Positions 48,846 to 55,360 of a stretch of DNA of 64,000 nt are shown here, in pieces. The stretch is from positions 1 to 64,000 of the forward strand of contig DAISGD010000011.1 of the NCBI GenBank assembly GCA_036823295.1, in the 5' to 3' direction. Under the pieces are notes generated by a model, which saw nothing but the letters and a program-made list of their open reading frames with translations, was not told the origin of the DNA and ran no database searches. How positions within the stretch are numbered: the first letter of the stretch is position 1; every line of letters starts with the position of its first letter. The stretch comes from UBA4742 sp002403895. GTDB lineage: Bacteria > Actinomycetota > Acidimicrobiia > Acidimicrobiales > Acidimicrobilacustridaceae. Made by a program: the position numbers and the translations under genes.

Positions 48846-50192
48846 TCAGCGGGCGTCGACGGCACGGGCGGCCACCCGCGCCGCGGTCACCACTGGATCC
48901 CACACCGGCGAGTACGGCGGGGCGTAGGCCAGATCGAGATTGATCATCTCGTCGACCGTCATTCCGGCGGTAAGGGCGGTGGCCAGGACGTCGATGCGCT
49001 TGGCCGACCCCTCACCACCGACGATCTGACCGCCCAGCAAGCGGCCGGTGCCTTTTTCGGCCACCACCTTGACCGCGATGGGGGCGGCGCCCGGGTAGTA
49101 GCCGGCCCGGGTGGTGCTCTCGATCCTGCCGGCGACGGCACGGAATCCGTCCCGGGCGGCCTCGGTCTCGGTGAGTCCCGTACGGGCCACCTCGGTGCTG
49201 CACACCTTGGTCATCGCGCTCCCCACCACTCCGGGGAAGGTGGCGTAGCCACCGCCGATGTTGATGCCCGCCACCCGGCCCTGGCGGTTGGCGACCGTGC
49301 CCAGGGCCACATGCACGTGACGTCCGCTTACCAGGTGGAACGACTCGGCGCAGTCGCCGGCCGCCCAGATGCCTTCGACCGAGGTCTCCTGACGCCGATC
49401 CACCCGGATGGCGCCGCGTTGCCCAAGCTCCAGCCCGGCAGCTTCGGCGAGCTGCGAGTTCGGGGTGACGCCCATACCCAAGACGACCAGATCGGCCGGA
49501 ATGGGACCATCCGCGGTGTGTACCGCTCCCGGCTCGAACCCGGTGATGGCCAGGCCGCTGCGCACCTCGATGGAATGGCGGTCGAGAGCCGCCGCCACCA
49601 GCGCGGCCATGTCCGGGTCGAGCGTGCGCATCACGTGAGGCGAGGCGTCGACCAGGGTGACCTTCGCCCCCCACATCACGAAAGCCTCGGCCATCTCCAA
49701 CCCGATGTAGCCCCCACCGACGACCACGACCTGCTGGCATCGGCTCTGCTCGGCGTACGCCAGGAGCGCGGCGGCGTCGTCGAGGTTCTGCACTCCGAGC
49801 ACCGCTTCGCTGTCGATGCCGGGGAGATCCGGGCGGGTCGGCCGCGCCCCAGTACCGATGACCAAGTGGTCGAAGCCGATGCGGAACGTCCGCCCGTGCC
49901 CGTGATCGCGCACCTCCACCTGGCGGCGGTCGGCGTCGATGGCCAGGACCTCGTGCTGGATGCGCACGTCGATGCGGTCGGCGTCGCGGAACTCACGCTG
50001 AGTACGGGACACGAGGGCGTCCAGGGGCTCGACCTCGCCACTGACGAGATAAGGGATGCCGCAGGCCGAGAAGCTCACCCGGGTGCCCTTCTCGAACGCC
50101 ACGATCTCGAGATCGGCGCACAGTCGCCGGGCGTTCGTGGCGGCGGTCATGCCCCCGGCGTCACCCCCGATCACCACCAGCCGTTCAGCCAT
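48846..50192 (-). CDS. CoA-disulfide-reductase-like FAD/NAD(P)H oxidoreductase
   Basis: A 448-residue flavoprotein. The FAD motif is LVVIGGDAGGMTAA, the NAD(P)H motif VVVGGGYIGLEMAEAF, and the second FAD motif IWAAGDCAE. The single active Cys44 in FSACGIPYL fits the CoADR/NADH oxidase class, where one Cys and CoA or a Cys-sulfenic acid take part. It reduces CoA disulfide or related disulfides, or oxygen or peroxide. The ATG at 50192 is the start. Its stop codon lies next to a broken amtB tail, which suggests a recent junction. No partner is found. Confidence 0.88.
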   Translation of the reverse strand: MAERLVVIGGDAGGMTAATNARRLCADLEIVAFEKGTRVSFSACGIPYLVSGEVEPLDALVSRTQREFRDADRIDVRIQHEVLAIDADRRQVEVRDHGHGRTFRIGFDHLVIGTGARPTRPDLPGIDSEAVLGVQNLDDAAALLAYAEQSRCQQVVVVGGGYIGLEMAEAFVMWGAKVTLVDASPHVMRTLDPDMAALVAAALDRHSIEVRSGLAITGFEPGAVHTADGPIPADLVVLGMGVTPNSQLAEAAGLELGQRGAIRVDRRQETSVEGIWAAGDCAESFHLVSGRHVHVALGTVANRQGRVAGINIGGGYATFPGVVGSAMTKVCSTEVARTGLTETEAARDGFRAVAGRIESTTRAGYYPGAAPIAVKVVAEKGTGRLLGGQIVGGEGSAKRIDVLATALTAGMTVDEMINLDLAYAPPYSPVWDPVVTAARVAARAVDAR

Positions 50193-50274
50193 CGTGGGCG
50201 AGGCTATCGCTCAGGCCCGCGCTCGCCAGCCAGGGCGCGCTCACGTGGTGGGCCAGGGCTGCAAGACTGGGGGT

Positions 50275-50478
50275 ATGGCCGTGCGCAAGGACTGCCGTCA
50301 CTACTCGACCCGGAGCACCACGGCGGACGACGTCGTGCAGCGCTGCCGCGTCGGAGCGGCGGAGCAGGCCCCGTTCGCCTGCCCCGAGGGATGCCTCTTC
50401 TTTGAGTCCCGCTCGGTCAGCAATGCCGGGTGGGAGCGCTTCGAAGACACCGGCGACGGCGACCGCTGGGGCGAATAG
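50275..50478 (+). CDS. Small Cys-rich hypothetical protein
   Basis: A 67-residue protein with Cys7, Cys24, Cys36 and Cys40 (RKDCRHY, VQRCRVG, FACPEGC). The text FACPEGCLFFESRSVSNAGW is of a kind seen in conserved actinobacterial small proteins. Four Cys residues could bind zinc or an iron-sulfur cluster. The ATG at 50275 is chosen; the frame is open further upstream. It stands divergent from the reductase gene with an 82-base gap. Role unknown. Confidence 0.72.
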   Translation: MAVRKDCRHYSTRSTTADDVVQRCRVGAAEQAPFACPEGCLFFESRSVSNAGWERFEDTGDGDRWGE

Positions 50479-50993
50479 CGGCCACCTGAAAGGCGGCACG
50501 AGTAGTTCGCATCGGCCGTGCGCGGGTGATGAGCATTAGACGCCGCCTCCGGGAGGACCGGTCGGTGTGGGTTACGTCCCGCGTTGTGGCGAGCGGTGCC
50601 ACGGGTGGGGTGGCCGCGACCATCAAGAAGCGGCGTGTGCGGCGCTGTTCCCCACAGCCCGCCCCACGGTCGATGCGGCGTCAATTGGGCTCTTCGTATA
50701 CCAGCGGGGTGCGATGGTGGCGAGTAGTGCCCAGTTGGGCTTGCCGGCGTAGAGCAGGGCGCGTCGAACACCAGCCGATACGGGGAGGGCTCTCGATTTT
50801 GTTGGCGTCAAGAACCGTCAGAATCGAAGCCCTCGTGCGCGCTCGCGGACCTACACCCCGCTCAGATCCGAAGAGCCGTCAATTGCCGGATCCCGAGCGC
50901 GTCATCGCTCGGCCCGACTTCGCACACCCTCGTCATTCCTTCCAGCGCAGGCACCGTGAAGTCGTTGCGACACCCGCTCGTCTCCCGACACGC
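50479..50993. other. Stretch without a recognised gene
   Basis: No frame here has family-like text. The longest, plus-strand 50526-51029, is Arg/Pro-rich and reads like a chance frame. On the minus strand some phrases (such as ALLYAGKPNWALLA) look a little more protein-like but end early. It may hold decayed genes or be a control region for the SGNH hydrolase and the small Cys gene. Confidence 0.5.
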
Positions 50994-51854
50994 TCAGGCC
51001 GCTGCCCCCTGAAGCGCCGAGGCGAGTAGCGCTGCGCCATCCGGCGAGGGGTGGACGTCGCAAGTGCTCGGCGTGAGATGGATGAGCAGCCCTGCGGCGC
51101 AGGAGTCGCCTCCGAAACCGGCAGCCGCGGCCTGGAAGGCCCCGAAGCCGTCTGCAACCTTGCCGCCAAATGCCTGGGTCACCTCACCGAGCGTGTTGTC
51201 GAGCGCCGAGATCACTGCGGTGCCGAGGGGATCGCTCAGGTAGTTGAGTGAGTAATAAGTGACAGCGACGAACTCACCTTGGAAACCTGCCTGTCTGAGG
51301 GTCGAGTAGATGGTGGTGAGGTTGCTGGCCAAAGTGGTGAGGAGCCCGTGGAAGCCGGCGATTATGCAGCTGGGGTCGCTGTTGCAGCGGTCCAGCAGCA
51401 AGAACAGGTCATTCGCACCAATCGTTATCGTGACGAGCCCGGTCTGCGGGTTGGCCGCCACGTAGCTCTTCGCATAATCGAGTTGGCTGCCGGAGTACGC
51501 GACGTGGAGCGGTCCAATGAACTCGCGGTAGTCCTGGCAGCCGTTGTCCGGCCGACCTCCGGTGATCAGGCTGGTGCTGGTCTCACCGGGGCAGCTTGCG
51601 TTGAACACCTTCTTCCGAGGCCGGAACAGATCCGACGCCAACTGCGGGTAGCCCACAAAAACCTTGGGGTTGACACCCGGCTGGGTGAGCAACGGGTTGA
51701 AGCCGAAAGGCACTGAGTCACCCAGGGCCAGATAGTTGTTGGGATTGTGGTTGCTTTGACTGGCGGCTGCGGCCGGGACCGCCGGTACTACCGCCAGCAG
51801 GCTGGCTAGCACGCACACAACTACACCGACACGAAGCCTCGAGAATCGGCGCAT
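50994..51854 (-). CDS. Secreted SGNH/GDSL-type hydrolase
   Basis: A 286-residue exported esterase. A signal peptide of about 32 residues with twin-basic start and AAAA cleavage region precedes block I GDSVPFGFN (Ser47), block III GANDLF, and block V CDVHPSPDG with Asp and His, the SGNH pattern. Cys residues (FNASCPG, NGCQDYR, SCAAG, STCDVH) may form disulfides. It hydrolyses esters outside the cell; substrate unknown. Base usage looks less GC-rich than the neighbours, which may mean transfer. The ATG at 51854 is chosen because the longer frame has no signal in its start. Confidence 0.85.
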   Translation of the reverse strand: MRRFSRLRVGVVVCVLASLLAVVPAVPAAAASQSNHNPNNYLALGDSVPFGFNPLLTQPGVNPKVFVGYPQLASDLFRPRKKVFNASCPGETSTSLITGGRPDNGCQDYREFIGPLHVAYSGSQLDYAKSYVAANPQTGLVTITIGANDLFLLLDRCNSDPSCIIAGFHGLLTTLASNLTTIYSTLRQAGFQGEFVAVTYYSLNYLSDPLGTAVISALDNTLGEVTQAFGGKVADGFGAFQAAAAGFGGDSCAAGLLIHLTPSTCDVHPSPDGAALLASALQGAAA

Positions 51855-52365
51855 GCGAAACCCCCATGGGACCACCCCCTGCAGGGAGGACCCCTCGTCG
51901 CGTTGGAACTCAAAACGCGGATCGCCGCGGACGCAACCGCAGCTGAACAACCATTAACATTATTGATCGTGCGCCTGCCTCGAAGCCCCGTCAAGGGGCC
52001 GTGCCGCGACCGCACATGTTGGTCGGGAAGGACTTTCGGCCCTGTGGTGGCGGGCGCGGAGGGCGCACCATCGGGGAGAGGAGCGAATTGGTCGAGTGGC
52101 CGAGGTGGAGCCGAGTCCACGACCAGTCCTTGGAGGTGTGCTGATGGAACAGGTGGAACCGAATCGGGTGCTGCTCGACGTGCTGCCGGGCGCGGCCCGC
52201 GACTTCGACGAGTCGTTCCTGTCACGTAACGGTCGGAGGGTGTCGCCGCGACGGAGCTTCGGAGGGAAGTACACGTCCCCGGGATCGAACCGTATCGAGG
52301 ACGACGCCGCCAAGCGGCATACATTGCTCACGGGCATCAGCCGCAGCGACTTCGGAGGACCCCGC
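51855..52365. other. Stretch without a recognised gene
   Basis: Upstream of the SGNH gene. No frame shows a known family; one plus-strand frame from 52144 (MEQVEPNRVLLDVL) reads on into the antisense of the next two genes and so is probably not real. An A/T-rich patch at 51940-51970 suits a promoter for the SGNH gene. I see no tRNA or repeat. Confidence 0.5.
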
Positions 52366-52683
52366 TCAGGCCAACAGGGTGGTGAGGTCGGAGAAGAAGG
52401 CCGAGCGGGCGAGCACCTCGTGGCAGCCGGCCTCGCGGGCCGCGGCGAGGGTGTCACGGTCGACGTGGGAGCCGAAGGCCACCACCCGCGAGCCGGTGGC
52501 GACCACCGCGGCGAGCACGTCCACCACGGCCGGGCGTCCCAGATCGACGACGACCAGGTCGGCATCAGCCGCGGCGACGACCAGCTCGACGGGAGAGGCC
52601 ACAAAATGAACGCGGCCCTCGGCCGCGGCGGCCACCTTGGAGCGGTCCATGAGGTCGGGCACGAAGGCGACGATGCTGGTCAT
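52366..52683 (-). CDS. Receiver-like small protein
   Basis: A 105-residue alpha/beta protein whose pattern, SIVAFVPDLMDRSKV, DADLVVVDLGRPAVVDVLAA and GCHEVLARSAFFSDL, is that of a CheY receiver. VVVDLG keeps an Asp at the phosphorylation site, but the usual C-terminal Lys is not clear. It may be a degenerate receiver. Its start overlaps the stop of the next gene by four bases (ATGA), so the two are coupled. No sensor kinase is nearby. Function unknown. Confidence 0.65.
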   Translation of the reverse strand: MTSIVAFVPDLMDRSKVAAAAEGRVHFVASPVELVVAAADADLVVVDLGRPAVVDVLAAVVATGSRVVAFGSHVDRDTLAAAREAGCHEVLARSAFFSDLTTLLA

Positions 52684-53222
52684 CGACGGCCTTCCCGACG
52701 GCGGCGAGCCAGGTGCACGTGGGCCTTGGCCGCTCCCCAGGTCAACCCCGGTTCATGGAGGGCAGGATCGACGTCGGCGAACGACGCGGGCGACAGGTCG
52801 TAGACGTCGTCGGGGAACTGACGCTCGACGAACTCGTCGCGCACGACCGGGGGCACACCGGCGGCGCGGAGCACGTCGGTAGGGAACGACACCGCCGTAC
52901 GCACAATGGCCAGAGGGCTCACCGCCTGCGCATCGATGTCGGACAGCAGGACCCGCCGCACCCGGGTGGCCACCGCGTCGCGTGCGGCCACCCCGGCTCG
53001 GACCGCGGCCGCCAGTTCGTTGGGCTCGACCGTGCCCCGATAGGCGAGGAGCAGGCGTTCCACGCTCCGCTCCACCCAGCCCGGCAATGCCTGCTCGATC
53101 CCGTCGGCCAGCGTCACGGCGTAGCGGGCCAGCGCGGCGGCATCGTCGGGGTCGTCCGGGTCGCCTGGCTCCGGCGATGGTCCGCCGTCGGCCGGGTTGG
53201 CATTCTCGGTCACGTCCCCCAT
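52680..53222 (-). CDS. Hypothetical protein
   Basis: A 180-residue protein. The first 25 residues are acidic and Pro/Gly-rich; the remainder is helical, with LARYAVTLADGIEQALPGWVE and RDAVATRVRRVLLSDIDAQ. The later FPDDVYDLSPASFADVDP and TWGAAKAHVHLARRR are typical of an uncharacterised actinobacterial family. Start ATG at 53222 is used; a GTG at 53213 is also open. It overlaps the receiver-like gene by four bases. It faces the DUF427 fragment, whose ATG shares two bases with this one. No function is known. Confidence 0.65.
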   Translation of the reverse strand: MGDVTENANPADGGPSPEPGDPDDPDDAAALARYAVTLADGIEQALPGWVERSVERLLLAYRGTVEPNELAAAVRAGVAARDAVATRVRRVLLSDIDAQAVSPLAIVRTAVSFPTDVLRAAGVPPVVRDEFVERQFPDDVYDLSPASFADVDPALHEPGLTWGAAKAHVHLARRRREGRR

Positions 53223-53355
53223 GCTGGCCGACACGAGTGCCCCGCAACACATCGAACCCGGGCCGGGCCAGGAATCGGTGTGGAACTACCCCCGCCCGCC
53301 CCCGGTCGAACCCACGCCCAGCCGCGTGATCGTCAAATTGGTCGTCGGGCCTTCA
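53221..53355 (+). pseudogene. N-terminal fragment of a DUF427-type protein
   Basis: From the ATG at 53221 the frame reads a start followed by ESVWNYPRPPPVEPTPSRVI, the N-terminal hallmark of DUF427 proteins, which normally goes on with a FGG segment and about 70 more residues. Here it breaks after VKLVV and enters Pro/Arg-rich text. The frame is open into the next gene (53407) but the join is not like DUF427. It is probably a broken gene. Confidence 0.6.
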
Positions 53356-53406
53356 AGGGCGCCCCCGGCACGCGGCACTGGTGAGGGGCGGCGCGACAAT
53401 GGCCGG

Positions 53407-53706
53407 GTGAAGATCCGCGTGCTCTCGGTGTTCGAGGGGATCGTCTACCACTGCTGGCCGGTCGATCTCTCGAATCCCGGCAAACCGGTGCTCGAGGTCG
53501 ACGCCGTGTTGCGTGAGGGCGACGCGGATGCCAGCAGCGGGCCGCTGCTATTGAGCGTGGCCGACTACATCACCATGGTCGGGGGTCTCGAGAAAGCCAG
53601 GCCGCATCTGCGCGAGCTCGGCGCCCAGGGCCGCGTGGTCGAGCACCTCGGCGCCCAATACCTCAGCTTCCCGATGTGGACCCGCGTCAGCTCCGACTCC
53701 GGCTGA
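53407..53706 (+). CDS. Hypothetical protein
   Basis: A 99-residue protein starting at GTG 53407, MKIRVLSVFEGIVYHCWPV if the GTG is read as Met. It has VLEVDAVLREG, LLLSVADYITMVGG and GAQYLSFPMWTR. No signal or membrane part; I do not know the family. An upstream in-frame DUF427 fragment may have become fused to it. It is convergent with larE, 17 bases away. Confidence 0.6.
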   Translation: MKIRVLSVFEGIVYHCWPVDLSNPGKPVLEVDAVLREGDADASSGPLLLSVADYITMVGGLEKARPHLRELGAQGRVVEHLGAQYLSFPMWTRVSSDSG

Positions 53707-53723
53707 CCCCTCCATACCGATCC

Positions 53724-54506
53724 TCAGTGGTTGAGGTTGCCGGAGCGGAGGCCCTCGAGGTCGAGGGTTACGTAGCGGTAGCCGGCCGCCCGCACCGCGT
53801 CCACCACCTCGGCTCGCGACGCCAGTACCCGGTCGAGGTCGGCCACCGGCACCTCGAGCCGGGCCAGCTCGCCGTAGTGGCGCACCCGGAGTTCCGCGAA
53901 CCCGAGGACCCGCAGGGCGGTCTCGGCCATTTCGACCTCGCGCAAGACGCTGAGCGTGACCTGCGTTCCGTAGGGGACCCGCGACGCCAGGCAGGCGGCG
54001 GCCGGCTTGTCCCAGGTGCGGAGGCCGAGTCGGCGCGACAGCGCCCGGACGTCGTCCTTGGTGAAGCCGGCCTCGACGAGGGGGAACACCGCGCCGCGCT
54101 CCGCCGCCGCCCGTTGACCGGGCCGGTGGTCACCGAGGTCGTCGAGATTGACCCCCAGCACCACGGTGGCGGCCCGGGCCTCAGCCAACGGAACCACGGC
54201 GTCCATCAGGGCGTCCTTGCAATGGAAGCAGCGATCGGTGTCATTGCGCCGGTAGGCGGCGTCGGCCATCTCGTCGGTGTGCACCTCGATCCAGCGCAGC
54301 TGCCACTCACGGGCCAGCGCCGCGCAGTCGTCGTGTTCGAAGCCGGCCAGCGACGGCGACACCGCGGTTACCGCTGCCGCCCGCTCCGGGCCGAGCGTGT
54401 CGTGGGCCACCCAGGCCAGCAGCGCCGAGTCGGCTCCGCCGCTGAAGGCGACGACCACCCGGTCGAGCTCGTTCAGGCGGTCGCGCAGCGCAACGAGGTC
54501 GCCCAT
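53724..54506 (-). CDS. larE: LarE-like ATP-dependent sulfur transferase
   Basis: A 260-residue PP-loop ATPase. SGGADS at residues 22-27 is the P-loop; RCFHCKDALM is the zinc or substrate region; CLASRVPYGTQ holds the sacrificial Cys that donates sulfur in LarE. LarE adds sulfur to the nickel-pincer cofactor of lactate racemase. LarB and LarC, the other makers of that cofactor, are not in the window, nor is LarA. It may serve another sulfur transfer. Its start is 12 bases after chdC on the same strand. Confidence 0.85.
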   Translation of the reverse strand: MGDLVALRDRLNELDRVVVAFSGGADSALLAWVAHDTLGPERAAAVTAVSPSLAGFEHDDCAALAREWQLRWIEVHTDEMADAAYRRNDTDRCFHCKDALMDAVVPLAEARAATVVLGVNLDDLGDHRPGQRAAAERGAVFPLVEAGFTKDDVRALSRRLGLRTWDKPAAACLASRVPYGTQVTLSVLREVEMAETALRVLGFAELRVRHYGELARLEVPVADLDRVLASRAEVVDAVRAAGYRYVTLDLEGLRSGNLNH

Positions 54507-54518
54507 GGAGCCCAGCCC

Positions 54519-55208
54519 TCAGGAACCGGTGAGCCCGAGCTGGGCCAGCACCTCGTCGACCGGCGCCACCATGCCGGTGTAGAACGCGCCGAACTCGGCG
54601 AACTCGGCCGAGGCCCGGTCGAAGCGCATGGTGTACACGACCTCTTTCAGGTCGTCGGGGTGCTGGGCGAAGAGGGTCACGCCCCACTCGAAGTCGTCGA
54701 GGCCCGACGATCCGGTCACGACCTGCAGCACCCGGCCGGCGAACGTACGGCCCGACGCCCCGTGCTCGTACATCATCTCTTTGCGCTCGTCGTAGGGCGT
54801 GGTGAACCAGTTTTGCTCTGGGTTGCGCCGCTTGGACATCGGGTAGAAGCACCAGGCGGGCTTGTCGGCGGGCGGGAGCTGGGGGTGGAGACGGGCCTCG
54901 CGCATTGCCTCGGGCACGCCCTGGGAGTACTCGCTCAGTTCGGTCAGCGACACGTAGGAATCGACGATCTCGAGCCCGGCGTTGGCCAGGTCGGCCTGCA
55001 GCCGGCGCAAGCGCCATAGATCGTCGCCCAGCGCCATGAAGGCCAGGTCGGCCTTGTGGCCCAGGATGGCCACCGGGACCACCTGATCGCCGTCGCTCTC
55101 AGCCCGCTTCACCGCGGCGATGATGTCTTCGGTGTCGACGGCCGGACCCGCCTTGCAGAACAGGTGGACGACACCCCAGCCGACGTTCGGTGTCACAGGA
55201 TCAGTCAC
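54519..55208 (-). CDS. chdC: Coproheme decarboxylase
   Basis: A 229-residue protein of the chlorite-dismutase fold, also called HemQ. It turns Fe-coproporphyrin (coproheme) into heme b by two decarboxylations with peroxide, the last step in the Gram-positive pathway. Marks are GWGVVHLFCKAG, PAWCFYPMSKRRNPEQNWF with the catalytic Tyr, MMYEHGASGRTFAGRVLQV with the heme-ligand His, and LDDFEWGVTLFAQHPDDLKE. Size and text match actinobacterial ChdC. The GTG at 55208 is the start. The larE gene follows by 12 bases; hemE, hemH and hemY are at 4842-8303. Confidence 0.93.
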   Translation of the reverse strand: MTDPVTPNVGWGVVHLFCKAGPAVDTEDIIAAVKRAESDGDQVVPVAILGHKADLAFMALGDDLWRLRRLQADLANAGLEIVDSYVSLTELSEYSQGVPEAMREARLHPQLPPADKPAWCFYPMSKRRNPEQNWFTTPYDERKEMMYEHGASGRTFAGRVLQVVTGSSGLDDFEWGVTLFAQHPDDLKEVVYTMRFDRASAEFAEFGAFYTGMVAPVDEVLAQLGLTGS

Positions 55209-55284
55209 GTCCCGAGTGTACGGGGATGCTGTCACCCGCACCCCGTCCGCCCCCCCGAACAAGCCCCACAATCTGCCAATCGAC

Positions 55285-55327
55285 GTAGGGAACGGTCGCC
55301 CCGGCGGCCGTTTCCTACGCCGGCTCG
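55285..55327. repeat. 38-base hairpin repeat, copy 2 (intergenic)
   Basis: The block 55290-55327 matches 36527-36564 at 35 of 38 positions. GTAGGGAACGGTCGCC (55285-55300) pairs with its partner at 55303-55318 over 16 bases with two G-T pairs, around a CC loop. It lies in the 152-base gap between the chdC start and the fdhF stop. Confidence 0.8.
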
Positions 55328-55360
55328 AGGTACGGACCGGATCGGGGTGCGAGTCGCTGG

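Noticed and set aside
50526..51029. A 167-residue plus-strand frame
   Set aside because: Arg/Pro-rich, no motif, and it runs into the end of the SGNH gene in antisense.
51665..51690. A third partial match to the stop-codon hairpin repeat (TGACACCCGG-C-TGGG)
   Set aside because: It lies inside the SGNH coding region, is short and lacks the later blocks, so chance is likely.
52270..52300. tRNA T-loop-like sequence GGTTCGATCCC on the minus strand
   Set aside because: The flanking bases do not pair into a T stem and no acceptor or anticodon arm is found.
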